Source: Streptomyces lavendulae subsp. lavendulae (GTDB lineage: Bacteria > Actinomycetota > Actinomycetes > Streptomycetales > Streptomycetaceae). From it: a stretch of 64,000 nt of DNA. The stretch covers positions 1 through 64,000 of the forward strand of contig NZ_CP024985.1 in NCBI RefSeq assembly GCF_002803845.1. Reading direction: 5' to 3'. Shown here piece by piece: positions 16,478 to 24,677 of this stretch. The notes under the pieces are model-generated. The model did no database searches. It saw only the letters and a list, made by a program, of their open reading frames with translations, and was not told where the DNA came from. The position numbers and the translations under genes were made by a program. Positions within the stretch are counted from its first letter, which is position 1, and the number at the start of each line of letters is the position of its first letter.

Positions 16478-17047
16478 TCACTGCGCCCCCTCGGGAACGG
16501 TCACCGCGGCGAGCTCACCCTCACTGCGGATGAGGGCCCCGATCTCGATGCACTCGGGCACGGCCTCCAACAGATAGCGCGGCCGCTCCCAGCCGCGTGC
16601 CACCGAACCCACGCAGCGCCAGCCGCACTGCTGCTCCAGGTACTCGGCGAGCTTGAGATCCCGGACGGTGCAGCGGGGCCAGGCCCGCCCGTCGGCGGCC
16701 CGAGCGGCGTAGTCCCGGAGCCACGGAGTGATGATCTTGAAGCGCGCCCTCTCCCCCGGGTGGGTGTAGGCGTGCGAGACCAGGAGGCTCGGCCCGCCGC
16801 GGCCCCACTCGCTCCATCCGGTCCCCTGTTCCGCGCGCTGGAGCACGAACGCTGCGACGAGGTTGTTGTCGTCCCACATCCCGACGGGCCGCAGCTCGGG
16901 GTCGGGCTCCAGGCGGACAAGGTCGATGAGGGCTGAGCCCTCGCTGCCGATGGCCTGCCTGCGCTTGAGCTGGTTCTCCTGCCGGACCTGGATCAGCTGG
17001 TTGAGGTCCGGCAGGTACTTGGGGGTGATGGGCCTCATCACGAGCAC
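16478..17047 (-). CDS. Probable GNAT-family N-acetyltransferase
   Basis: A 189-aa protein with GNAT-like order: an N-terminal RPITPKYLPDLNQLIQ, then GMWDDNNLVAAFVLQ (strand 4 region) and a helix leading to LKLAEYLEQQCGWRCVGSVA. That last part corresponds to the acyl-CoA domain's final helix and strand. The canonical Q/RxxGxG/A loop is not clear (PGERARFKIITPWLRDYAAR occupies its place), so activity is uncertain. Start may be the first or the fourth codon (both Met). It lies in the leftward run with the NUDIX gene and could acetylate an amino sugar or small molecule. Confidence 0.65.
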   Translation of the reverse strand: MLVMRPITPKYLPDLNQLIQVRQENQLKRRQAIGSEGSALIDLVRLEPDPELRPVGMWDDNNLVAAFVLQRAEQGTGWSEWGRGGPSLLVSHAYTHPGERARFKIITPWLRDYAARAADGRAWPRCTVRDLKLAEYLEQQCGWRCVGSVARGWERPRYLLEAVPECIEIGALIRSEGELAAVTVPEGAQ

Positions 17048-17138
17048 GACGCCACCTCCCCAGCCGCAGAGGGGGCGTCCAGGACCAGCCGGACGGACGG
17101 GCAGACCACGATCGCGCCCGCGGAAGGAACCTGCGCGC

Positions 17139-17777
17139 TCACGTCAGCCTCCGGGTCAGGGCCTCGGCCTGCTTCACGGTGAGGCTGAGAACCAGTTCGC
17201 TCTCCGCGTGCCGGCAGTCGGGGACCGTCTCCACCTTCACCTGGGAGCCCACGGTCACGGACAACACCGCCTGCAACCCCTTTCCGAACTGGTGCTGCCC
17301 GGTGTGCTGGGCCAGGGCCGCGCCGTCGCCTACCAGCCGGTGGGCATCCAGTGCGGCCGCCAGAGCAGCCGCCGACGCCCCTTCGATGGAGACGACCGTC
17401 GCTCTGACGGTGTCCAGGCCGATGCTGTCCACCGTCGCGGTCACGTCCCGCGTCACGAGAGCCTCCTCCAGCCGGGTAGCGGCTTCCCGGCCCGGAGCAC
17501 TCAGGGCGCGCAGCAGGTCGGCCATCTTCCGTGCGGACGCGGGGTCGGCGTACTCGACCACGGTGTGCAGGCCCTTGGTCGAGGCGACGGCTGCGATTCC
17601 CTGGTCGGTCAGCCACGTCTGGACAGCCGTCGGCCCCATCCGGGAGAAGAGCCCGCCGATGGAGTACCAGAGCGTGGAGGGCAGGCCACTCTCAGGGCAA
17701 GTGACCTGCGCGCCCCCGGCCTGATACACCCCTTGAGCGAGGTCGAAGTACAGGTCCTTATGCTCACCGGTGATCAT
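17139..17777 (-). CDS. Hypothetical protein (212 aa)
   Basis: Starts at ATG 17777 behind GGAAGGA with a 6-base spacing; the longer open frame upstream is an overlap with the previous gene. The protein begins MITGEHKDLYFDLAQGVYQ and continues with a domain rich in Ala and helix, including SIGGLFSRMGPTAVQTWL, HTVVEYADPASARKMADLL and SIEGASAAALAAALDA. It has no membrane span. The C-terminal half contains TVGSQVKVETV and ESELVLSLTVKQAEALT, which look like beta-hairpins. I know no function. The start overlaps the 3' end of the preceding frame by 14 bp, indicating translational coupling. Confidence 0.65.
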   Translation of the reverse strand: MITGEHKDLYFDLAQGVYQAGGAQVTCPESGLPSTLWYSIGGLFSRMGPTAVQTWLTDQGIAAVASTKGLHTVVEYADPASARKMADLLRALSAPGREAATRLEEALVTRDVTATVDSIGLDTVRATVVSIEGASAAALAAALDAHRLVGDGAALAQHTGQHQFGKGLQAVLSVTVGSQVKVETVPDCRHAESELVLSLTVKQAEALTRRLT

Positions 17778-18391
17778 GGTGGTCCTTCCTGAGCGGGCGC
17801 AGTGCGGTGTCGGCCGCGGCGCCGCGGAGTTCGAGCAGGAGATAGCGGGCCAGGACGAACGACAGCCGGGCGGTGTCGGTGAAGAGGACGAGCTCATCGG
17901 GCTCACCCCGGCAAGCCGTCCGGGGAGTAGACGCTGCCGAGGACGCCGATCCGCTCGGCCTCCGGGGCACGGACCGCGAGGTGCCCGCGGCGCAGGGTCG
18001 CGCAGCGCTCCAGCGCGAGCTCGGCGTGAGGGAGGCAGATCGGTGGTGTGATCGTCCGTATGCTGGCCGGCCACGTGTGGGTGGCGGTGTCCGTCTGGAG
18101 CAGCCACAGCATGCCCTCCGGCGTACGGCCCGCGGGCCTGTGGCAGTACGCGCAGAGCAGCCGGTCGGCGGCCTCCCGCTGTACCTCCGGGTCGAGCACA
18201 CCGTAGAAAGGGGTGCCGGTCGCGGGCCCGGACCACTGCTCCCACAGCACGCCGAGGTCGAGGTCGGCCTGATCGCTTCGGCGGCCGCCCTCGAACCGGA
18301 TACCGACGGCGTCGGTGATGACCACCGGGTGATCGGGGGCGCGGTCGGCCCGCAGTGTGACGGCGGGCGCTTCGAGGAGTTTCACGAACAC
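17764..18391 (-). pseudogene. Streptomyces regulator-associated hypothetical protein, frameshifted
   Basis: The 18391 start gives MFVKLLEAPAVTLRADRAPD, a central LCAYCHRPAGRTPEGMLWLL (CxxC zinc-like pair) and stops in frame near 17903. The family I remember has a conserved C-terminal segment with the sense 'ELVLF..., FVLARYLLLELR'. That sequence is present here in another frame, ending in HHDHR at 17764. A one-base indel around 17905-17925 therefore splits the gene. The DNA there has a C/G run (GCCGGGG), a typical slippage site. Function unknown; proteins of this kind often sit beside XRE/HATPase regulators in Streptomyces. Confidence 0.6.
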
Positions 18392-18473
18392 GGGCTCCAG
18401 CTCAGGACAGGCGGGTAAGGAAGTCGGTCGGGCAACCGGCGGGATGCCGCTGCGGTTCGAAACGTCGGCGGGA

Positions 18474-19274
18474 TCACGTACGGCAGGCGCGAAGCCGCGC
18501 CCGCGAACGGGCGGCTACCGGCAGCTGCTGAGGACGACGAGGAGAGCCATGGCCACGATCAGCCCCAGGCCGATCCCCATCACCGCTCGTCGGCCTGACG
18601 GGTGTCCGGGCCGGCCTTCGCCAAGGGGGCAATGCCCGCTTGGTCCGGCAGGAGCTCGCCACCGTCCTCGAAGGGGATGACGCTGTTGCAGAGCAAGTTG
18701 CACCCCTGGTCGGAGTGGCTGGCGACGGGACGGGCTTCGCCGCGGTTGCCGTCGGCGGCCGCCGGGCACGGCGGTACGTGGGTACACATGGTCGTCCTTG
18801 CAAAAGTCGTCTACAGAAGGTCAGGGGCGGCGGGAGCGGGGGCACGTTGCAACCCCTGCTAGACCGCGTTGCGGGCGACGGGCCGGCACGGACGTCGGGG
18901 GGAGGCAACGCGGCGCAGCTGTCAAGCAGGCTGAGGCAGGCAAGGGCCATGCGGCGCAGGTGAATCCGGATGCCCACGTCGTCGCCCGGCACTTCCCGGT
19001 CGAGCAGGGCCCGAGCCACGATCACGTCTCTGGGCTCGTAGGTCCGGTCGGCGCCAAGTACCAGCAGGAGATGGCCCCGCATCCGGAGGGTGAGGTCCGG
19101 GACCTCTTCGTCCGTCGCTACGTAGTCGGGGCCGAAAACGTCGTTGAGGTCGTCAAAAATCGACTCCAGCGACGCCTCAAAGACGCGCTCGGCCGCCGGA
19201 ACGCTGAGCGCCGTAAGAACGCGGAAGGCTGCGCTTTCGCTGGCGTCGAAAACACGGACCGGGAGCATGTGCAC
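18474..19274 (-). CDS. DUF6415-like protein with aberrant C-terminus
   Basis: Start is GTG 19274 (GGAGG upstream). Residues 1 to about 120 match the DUF6415 pattern: LRMRGHLLLVLGADRTYEPR followed by IHLRRMALACLSLLD. After about residue 122 the sequence turns into Pro/Arg/Ser low complexity and runs over the DUF5999 gene in another frame to 18474, which is not typical of the family. A frameshift near 18880-18910 could have removed the natural stop: a TAG exists out of frame at about 18861. The true protein is probably about 125-140 aa. Such proteins are linked to natural-product or developmental regulators in Streptomyces, without known mechanism. Confidence 0.6.
   Translation of the reverse strand: MHMLPVRVFDASESAAFRVLTALSVPAAERVFEASLESIFDDLNDVFGPDYVATDEEVPDLTLRMRGHLLLVLGADRTYEPRDVIVARALLDREVPGDDVGIRIHLRRMALACLSLLDSCAALPPPDVRAGPSPATRSSRGCNVPPLPPPLTFCRRLLQGRPCVPTYRRARRPPTATAAKPVPSPATPTRGATCSATASSPSRTVASSCRTKRALPPWRRPARTPVRPTSGDGDRPGADRGHGSPRRPQQLPVAARSRARLRACRT
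18580..18789 (-). CDS. DUF5999 small protein
   Basis: A 69-aa protein that begins MCTHVPPCPAA and contains SHSDQGCNLLCNSVIPFEDG followed by GELLPD. This matches the short Streptomyces DUF5999 family, which shows the same order MCxHxPPCP...GWxLLCNGVxxFEDTGELLPDG. ATG 18789 has AAGGA at a suitable distance. The four Cys residues (2, 8, 30, 34) could bind metal. The genes normally lie beside regulator clusters of the XRE / HATPase type, as here. It is translated from within the 3' part of the DUF6415 frame, an overlap that looks accidental. Confidence 0.8.
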   Translation of the reverse strand: MCTHVPPCPAAADGNRGEARPVASHSDQGCNLLCNSVIPFEDGGELLPDQAGIAPLAKAGPDTRQADER

Positions 19275-19324
19275 GGCTTCCTCCGAGGGAACACGGGCAG
19301 CGGGTGGTCAAAGGGGCCGGGCTC

Positions 19325-19819
19325 CTACGACAAGGGCGGGGTGATGGGGAGGTCGACCCACAGGGTGCGTTTGTCCGGGTCGAATCCCCAGGTCCCGCCC
19401 AACTCGTCGGTCAGGGCGTTCACGAGGGTCAGTCCGCGGCCGCGCTCATCGTCCGGGCCAGGGTTGCGCGGCTGCGGTCGCCCACGGCCGCTGTCGGTCA
19501 CCTCGAACCGAAGGCTGCTGCTGAGCTGCTGCACGAACGTCACCGAGCCGCCGCCGAGGCCGCCGACGTGTTCGACGGCGTTGGTCACGATCTCGCTGAC
19601 AATCACCAGCACCGTGTCCTTCAAGGCCGAAAGGCCGAACATCCCGAGCCGGAAGGCCAGGATCGAGCGAATCCCGCCGACCTGCTGCGCATCGACGGAC
19701 GTCACCTCGCCCAGACCACGGCCCTCGACCACAAAGGAAACCTCCCAGACGTCCCAGCTGCGCGCGGGACGCGGAAGCCCCGCGGGCAAGGGCCATCGCG
19801 AAGGAGTCATCTGCGCCAT
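19325..19819 (-). CDS. HATPase_c (anti-sigma / RsbW-like) ATP-binding protein
   Basis: A 164-aa single-domain GHKL ATPase. The N-box is seen in VSEIVTNAVEHVG, the G1 box in TDSGRGRP and the G2 box in GRGLTLVNALTDELG. The family includes anti-sigma factors and Streptomyces AbaA/WhiJ-type partner proteins. The gene is divergent from the XRE regulator (start 19942), the classic arrangement of Streptomyces regulatory modules. It likely titrates a partner protein or sigma factor. The 123-bp spacer between the two starts holds GGGGGAA boxes and both promoters. Confidence 0.82.
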   Translation of the reverse strand: MAQMTPSRWPLPAGLPRPARSWDVWEVSFVVEGRGLGEVTSVDAQQVGGIRSILAFRLGMFGLSALKDTVLVIVSEIVTNAVEHVGGLGGGSVTFVQQLSSSLRFEVTDSGRGRPQPRNPGPDDERGRGLTLVNALTDELGGTWGFDPDKRTLWVDLPITPPLS

Positions 19820-19879
19820 GTCACACCCCCTTTCGGCTGTTCATGAACACATCCCACACGCGCGGAGATCGGCATCCCA

Positions 19880-19948
19880 GGGGAATTGCGAGGGGGAAAA
19901 ATCTGTCAAGGGGGAACCTGGAGGGGGAAACAGGGGCCACCATGGGGG
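19880..19948. promoter_or_regulatory. GGGGGAA boxes in a divergent promoter region
   Basis: G-tracts followed by AA start at 19880, 19892, 19910, 19923 and 19944, with a further GGGG at 19933. Some intervals are 12-13 bp, as in the array at 5779-5846. They lie between the HATPase and XRE genes, so they may be the XRE protein's own operator. This is inference from position and shared sequence. Confidence 0.5.
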
Positions 19949-21216
19949 AACACCGACCGACAGGGGCCACACTCGTGTCAAGCAACGCATTCGGTCAGCT
20001 GCTGCTCCGGCTTCGCCTGGAGGCGGGCCGCACCCAGGAGCAACAGGCAGAAGCCATCAACACCGTCTCTGGTCGGGAGACCATGACCCGCCGGGAGATC
20101 AGCCGCTACGAGAACGGGGAGAACATCCCGACCAGCCACACGGTCGCCCATATCGCAGTGGCCTGTGGCCTGTCCCCGGACCAGCTCAAGAGGGAAGCCG
20201 CGTCAGCACGTGCACAACGCAGGAAGTCGCCGGTGAAACAGGAGCTTGACGACATGAAACGTCGAACTATGTTGGGGGCGGGCCCGCTCATTGGCGCGGC
20301 ACTCGCCAGCGAGCCGTGGGGCCGGCTGACCCATGCCCTCAACAGGGGCAGCCAGCTCGACTCCCGTTCTGCCGAGACTCTTGCCGAACGCGCTGGTGCC
20401 CTGCACATCAGCGAGAATCACCTCACGGCTCAGCAGCTACAGCGCAATGTCGTCGTGCACCTTGATGCGATCACCACCGCGCTCGCGCAGTCCAGGGCGC
20501 ACGAGAAGGAACTGAGCATCGCCGCAGGGGAGACGGCAGCTCTTGCAGGCTGGCTTGCCTGGGACCTCGGCGATCAACCGAGCGCCCGTTGCTACTACCA
20601 GGTGGCCGCCGACTGCGCCCGGGTCGCAGGGCACCCTCCGCTCCGAGCGCTCACCCTGGCCTACGCAAGCTACGGGGCCTCCACTCCCGCACGGAGAATC
20701 GAACTGCTCGCCGACGCCGCCAAGCACGTGCGCGGTCCCGGCAATGCCACAGCGGCTGCCTGGGTCCACGGGCGCCATGCCGAGGAGCTGGCCGCGGCGG
20801 GGGAGACAACCCCTGCCCTGCGAGCGCTCGACCGTGCCCGCACGGCGTATGACTACGCTGACCCAACCGCCGAACAGACCTGGGTCCGCTTCATGTCACC
20901 AGCCCGGATGGATTCCCTCGCGTTGTCCGTTCTGGGGGAACTGGCGCACCCCGAGCTCAATGAAGCGGCCACGGCAGCAACCCAGCGCCTGGGCAGTGAC
21001 TTGCCCGACGCCGGCGTCGTCATCCTCGGCGATCTGGCCGCTGCCCTTTTGAAGGGCAGCGACACCGAGCACGGCGTGCACGTCGTCCGAAAGTTCGTCG
21101 CAGCGGCCACAGCTCGCCCCAACACCATGGGTCGCGCCCGTGCACTGGCGATCGCTGGCCAGCTGCCCGACCGAGAACGTGATCTCGCCGCACAGCTACG
21201 TGTCCTTGCCGCGTAG
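19942..21216 (+). CDS. XRE-family transcriptional regulator with TPR-like C-terminus
   Basis: A 424-aa protein. The N-terminal helix-turn-helix (about residues 15-78) reads GQLLLRLRLEAGRTQEQQAE, then MTRREISRYENGENIP. A helical repeat domain follows (AGETAALAGWLAWDLGDQPS, RALTLAYASYGAS, LADAAKHVRGPG), which resembles tetratricopeptide-type sensor domains of Streptomyces XRE regulators. ATG 19942 is preferred (AGGGG five bases upstream). It probably controls the divergent HATPase/DUF5999 genes; its ligand is unknown. Confidence 0.85.
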   Translation: MGEHRPTGATLVSSNAFGQLLLRLRLEAGRTQEQQAEAINTVSGRETMTRREISRYENGENIPTSHTVAHIAVACGLSPDQLKREAASARAQRRKSPVKQELDDMKRRTMLGAGPLIGAALASEPWGRLTHALNRGSQLDSRSAETLAERAGALHISENHLTAQQLQRNVVVHLDAITTALAQSRAHEKELSIAAGETAALAGWLAWDLGDQPSARCYYQVAADCARVAGHPPLRALTLAYASYGASTPARRIELLADAAKHVRGPGNATAAAWVHGRHAEELAAAGETTPALRALDRARTAYDYADPTAEQTWVRFMSPARMDSLALSVLGELAHPELNEAATAATQRLGSDLPDAGVVILGDLAAALLKGSDTEHGVHVVRKFVAAATARPNTMGRARALAIAGQLPDRERDLAAQLRVLAA

Positions 21217-21248
21217 TTAGCTTCGTTTCGCTGGGCGACCAGGGAGAT

Positions 21249-21575
21249 CTACGCAGGGGTCGTCTCGTTGACGACCCACGCGAGATAGGCGTCAGAGACA
21301 TCGGCCACGGTGAGCACGATCCACTCGGGCACGTCGTAGCTGTGCTCCTGTCCCACCCACTCCGCGAGTTCCGCCAGCCGACTCTTCGTGGTTTTGAACG
21401 ACACCCGCCACTCCGCAGCCGTCTCGATGTTCTCATTCCACCGGTAGACCGCGGTGAGAGGAGCATCGATGTGCGCGCACGCGGCGAGCCGCGCCGCTAC
21501 CGCGCCGTGAGCCAGCTTCTTCGCACTCTCCTCATCGCCAAGCGTGGTCTGCGCGATCACAATCTCGGTCGTCAC
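21249..21575 (-). CDS. cutA: CutA-like divalent-ion tolerance protein
   Basis: A 108-aa protein matching the CutA1 family in full length. Recognisable segments are IVIAQTTLGDEESAKKLAHG, AARLAACAHIDAPLTAVYRW and PEWIVLTVADVSDAYLAWV. CutA forms a trimer of ferredoxin-like folds; it was linked to copper tolerance in Escherichia coli, though its general role remains unclear. The gene faces the XRE gene convergently with 32 bp between stops. It usually sits on chromosomes, so its place on this replicon may be a transferred or duplicated copy. Confidence 0.9.
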   Translation of the reverse strand: MTTEIVIAQTTLGDEESAKKLAHGAVAARLAACAHIDAPLTAVYRWNENIETAAEWRVSFKTTKSRLAELAEWVGQEHSYDVPEWIVLTVADVSDAYLAWVVNETTPA

Positions 21576-21823
21576 TACGTTCCTCCCACATCATTTGCCA
21601 AGGCGCTAGGCACCCAGAGTCGGCATGTTTCCCTCGTGCCGGCGGCCTGAGGGCCGCCCCTTCGCGGTCGTATGGCAACGACACCACACTTCCTCGGGAC
21701 TGCGTTCCCCCTTTGCGGATCACGCACGCTCCTTACAGATCCTGCATACTCGCTGTGCGCGTCCGGTCACCGCTCATAGGGTGGGGTGACAGCCCCGCGT
21801 GCACTCCGGACGTAGAGCGGCTG

Positions 21824-22015
21824 ATGAGCACGGCCAGCACTGGACCACCCACCACGTCCCAGCTGGGACTCGTCACGGCCCGGCATCCCGGCGGCCTGAT
21901 CCCGTCCATCCGTGAGGCCCTCGGCTGACGCCAGACCGATCTCGGCGCGGCCCTTCGGCGCTCTGCCTCGACAGTCTCCCGCCGCGAACAACGCAGCCTC
22001 GCCCGCACCGGTTGA
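21824..22015 (+). pseudogene. Broken XRE-type helix-turn-helix fragment
   Basis: The frame from ATG 21824 gives MSTASTGPPTTSQ...IPSIREALG, then a TGA at 21926, then RQTDLGAALRRSASTVSRRE in the same frame up to a second stop at 22013. Joined, it is the start of a Cro/C1-type HTH (REALGxRQTDLGAALxRSASTVSRxE). The stop replaces a residue between helix 1 and 2, and the rest of the gene is missing. The relic is probably left from a deleted regulator. Confidence 0.6.
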
Positions 22016-22244
22016 TGTCCGGTCCGCGGCAGACTCAGAAACCTGCGGAACAACGGTCAGGCCCGGTCCGCCTCCCGGGCCCTGGCGACGGCGCCGTGCG
22101 CGGCGCCGCCGTACAACGGGACCTCGGAGAGCGGGTCGCGGGTTCCGCGGCCGTGCCGCCGGTCGTAATGGGTGTCGGCGGTATGCGACGCCTCGTCCCA
22201 CCGCCCCGCGCGACACCCGGCTCCTCATGCGGCCGCCCGGATCG
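22016..22244. other. Short gap without a gene
   Basis: Pro/Arg-rich frames only; nothing supportable is seen here. Confidence 0.4.
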
Positions 22245-22790
22245 TCAGACCGTCGGTGAGCCCTTGTAATCGTGGCCCCGGTAGCCGCGGCCGTCCTTGT
22301 GCCAGTCGAGGTACAGGACCGCGTTCCCGTACGCGCCGCTCCCAGCCAGGTGGCTAATCGCTGGCGTGCGGTAGTGCCCGTCACGGTCCCCGCCGGACGT
22401 CGCTTTCTCCAGCCGGTCTTTGATCTCGAACTCGCGCTCGACGACCACGGGGTCGGTGCCCTGGCGGGACTTCATGATCTGGAGCCGGACCTTGGCTCCG
22501 TCGAAGATCGTCGCGTCCTTGGCGGCGTAGAAGGCGGGCCCGTCCCAGGTGATGTCGGCGTAGGTGTGGACGGTGGATCCGGAGCGCGCCACACACACCT
22601 GGATTTTGATGTCCCAGTTATCTGGGGCGGGGCCGCTGTATCCGGCGTCGTCGATCGTCTGCGTGCTCGTAGAGCAACGGTAGCTGAGCGTGGCGGCTGC
22701 CGGGGCAGCGGCAGCGGCAGCGGCAGTAGGGGCGGTAGCAACAGCGAGCGCGGCCGCGGCGGCCAGCAAGGTCTCGGTGGTGGTGTTCAT
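22245..22790 (-). CDS. Secreted hypothetical protein
   Basis: A 181-aa protein with an N-terminal signal peptide (AAAAALAVATAPTAAAAAAAP, residues about 10-32). The mature part is beta-rich: TLSYRCSTSTQTID, WDIKIQVCVARSGSTVHTYAD, ITWDGPAFYAAKDATIFD. It includes two cysteines about 28 residues apart that could form a disulfide. This is a common Streptomyces family of exported proteins of unknown role. It is the last gene before the conjugation block and transcribed away from it, so the intervening 502 bp carry both promoters. Confidence 0.7.
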   Translation of the reverse strand: MNTTTETLLAAAAALAVATAPTAAAAAAAPAAATLSYRCSTSTQTIDDAGYSGPAPDNWDIKIQVCVARSGSTVHTYADITWDGPAFYAAKDATIFDGAKVRLQIMKSRQGTDPVVVEREFEIKDRLEKATSGGDRDGHYRTPAISHLAGSGAYGNAVLYLDWHKDGRGYRGHDYKGSPTV

Positions 22791-23292
22791 TCCCGTTCAA
22801 GGCCGGTCAGAGCTCGCACGACACGGGCCCGGCCGGAAGTCACTACGCACGAGGGACGCCGACCGGCATCTCCCCCATCGCCTGCACAAGCCCGTCAGGG
22901 TGGCGACTGTGCCCAGCTCTCCGGACCAGCACCCCGCCACTCGAAGAGGCCCGTCTCTTCCTCGCCGAGCACTCCGCAGGCGGCACTGGACCTGCGAGCG
23001 CTGCAGCGCCGACAACTTCGCCACGTTGGGCGCCTCCACCTGCAGATACCTCCGCGAGTGGACGAACTAGAGGTGGTGAGTTCGCTGGTGGTGAGGTCTC
23101 CGCGCATCCAGTGAGTTGGGGGTCTCTGGGGCTGTGACCTGCGGTGGGGAGGCGGTGGGGAGTCACCGGTGACTCCCCACCAAAAGCGTGGCCCAGCCGT
23201 GACGGCGCGGGGCTTGCCGTGGTGAGCGGAGCGGTGAGGGCGTAGCCGTTCTCTGGGGCAAGCAACTCCACTTCCCCTCGAAAGGCGTCCTC
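22791..23292. other. Divergent intergenic region before the conjugation operon
   Basis: No credible gene. It separates the leftward secreted-protein gene from the rightward transfer operon and holds a 26-bp perfect palindrome at 23155-23180, a good operator candidate. Confidence 0.6.
23155..23180. promoter_or_regulatory. 26-bp perfect palindrome upstream of the conjugation operon
   Basis: GTGGGGAGTCACC and its exact reverse complement meet at 23167/23168. It lies 113 bp before the first transfer gene and could be an operator for a repressor. The half-site core GTCACC/GGTGAC also occurs several times in front of the GntR gene (49341, 49375, 49427, 49449, 49668), so the same regulator could link them. 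It has no T-run, so a terminator is less likely. Confidence 0.55.
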
Positions 23293-24372
23293 ATGACACG
23301 TCGTCGCACTGTCCCTCCCGGCCGGGAGCGGCCCGCCAGCTGGGCCGCGGTCTCGAAGCCGCTGCGGGCTCCGCGGCCGGAGACCGTCCCCGTCGGCCGT
23401 CCCGTATCTCACGGTCCCCGGCTGGCCCGGATCGGTGTCTGGACCGCCCTCGCGGCTGGCCCCCTCGCCCTGGCCGTCGCCTTGGCGGCCCCGGCCGGGA
23501 GTGCCGCGCAGGCCGCCCCGGCTCCGACGCCGAGCAGCAGTCGGGTTCAGGCTGATCCGGCGGGGACGGCCGCTTACTTCGTGGAGCTGTGGCTGCGCGC
23601 CGACGCGTCCGCCGCCGACAGCCTGGTGGGGGCGGCGGTGCGGAGGATGGCGCCGCAGGCCGAACTCCCCTCCCGTTCCGGCGAGGCCGGCAGCCCTGCC
23701 TCGGTGCTGGTGACCCCGCTACGCACGGTCTTTCTCCCGGGTGGCGGGTGGACGGTGACAGTCGCCGCCGTCACCGACGAGCGGCGCGCACCGTCGCCCG
23801 GCGGCTCGGACCAGGCGGTCGTGCAGCCCGTGGCCCGGTACTTCGCCGTCAACGGCACCGGAGGCCAGGACGACGGGCCGTTGGTCGTCACCGGTTCGCC
23901 CGCTGAGGTTGCCGCTCCTGAGGCGGCCCAGACCAGCCCGTCCGTCTTCGGCCGCGCCGTCCCTTCCACCGGTTCCCTGGCTGTCTCGCTGACCGAGTTC
24001 CTGCGGACCTACCTCGCGGGCCCCGACGGGCAGGGGGCGGGCGTGGAGCGGTACCTGTCGCCCGGGGTGCGCCTGTCTGCGCCGACGGCAGCCGTCTACA
24101 CGCGGGTTGAGGTCAAGGACGTCGCCGCCGATGCGGAGGCGGCCGCCGGGACGGCTGTTCCGGCCGACGGGAGCCGGGCGCGTGTCCGCGTGCGCGTCGA
24201 GGGATCGGACGCGGCCGGTACGCGCTGGCCGCTGGAGTACCGCCTGACCGTCACGGCCCGCGCCGGCCGCTGGGAGATCAGTGCCCTGGAGACCGGTTCG
24301 CCCGCCCCGGCGTCGGTAGGCGCCGCATCCCCCACCGCCCCGTCCACCGTCACCTCAGGAGGTACCCGATGA
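23293..24372 (+). CDS. TcpC-like (VirB8-type) conjugal transfer protein
   Basis: A 359-aa protein with a basic N-terminus, one membrane span (about residues 48-73, GVWTALAAGPLALAVALAAP) and a large extracytoplasmic region. The two repeated NTF2-like domains of TcpC are apparent: AAYFVELWLRADASAADSLV and FLRTYLAGPDGQGAGVERYL both start with the helix of that fold, and GWTVTVAAVTDERR is its sheet. TcpC/VirB8 homologues are core assembly factors of Gram-positive type IV secretion. It heads the operon and its stop overlaps the next start. Confidence 0.85.
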   Translation: MTRRRTVPPGRERPASWAAVSKPLRAPRPETVPVGRPVSHGPRLARIGVWTALAAGPLALAVALAAPAGSAAQAAPAPTPSSSRVQADPAGTAAYFVELWLRADASAADSLVGAAVRRMAPQAELPSRSGEAGSPASVLVTPLRTVFLPGGGWTVTVAAVTDERRAPSPGGSDQAVVQPVARYFAVNGTGGQDDGPLVVTGSPAEVAAPEAAQTSPSVFGRAVPSTGSLAVSLTEFLRTYLAGPDGQGAGVERYLSPGVRLSAPTAAVYTRVEVKDVAADAEAAAGTAVPADGSRARVRVRVEGSDAAGTRWPLEYRLTVTARAGRWEISALETGSPAPASVGAASPTAPSTVTSGGTR

Positions 24373-24677
24373 GCAGCATGTTCCTCGCGAGTCAGCTTGA
24401 CGACCTGGGCAACGGAGTCTTCGACATGCTGGGCAAGTGGGCCGACCGCGGTCTCAAGGTCGCTCTCGTGGTGATCGTCCTGGTGGTCATCTGCCGCCAG
24501 TTCTCCCTCAAGGCCGGTATCGGGGCGCTGCTCGCCATGGCGCTGGCGCTGGGCATCTACAACGCCCGCGACACCCTGGCCGGGCTCTTCTCCGAGAAGA
24601 TCAAGAGTCCCTCGACCGGGTCCGCCCCGTTCAAGCCGCAGGCTCCGAAGGCCCGCACGGACGGGAAGGTCCTGTGA
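24369..24677 (+). CDS. Small membrane protein of the transfer system
   Basis: A 102-aa protein with two membrane spans (VALVVIVLVVICRQFSLKAG... and GIGALLAMALALGIY), charged loop RQFSLKAG and a hydrophilic C-terminus. Size and layout resemble VirB2/pilin or TcpD-type components, which are often encoded between VirB8-like and VirB3/PrgI-like genes. The ATG at 24369 has AGGAGG upstream and overlaps the preceding stop. The assignment rests on position and topology only. Confidence 0.65.
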   Translation: MSSMFLASQLDDLGNGVFDMLGKWADRGLKVALVVIVLVVICRQFSLKAGIGALLAMALALGIYNARDTLAGLFSEKIKSPSTGSAPFKPQAPKARTDGKVL

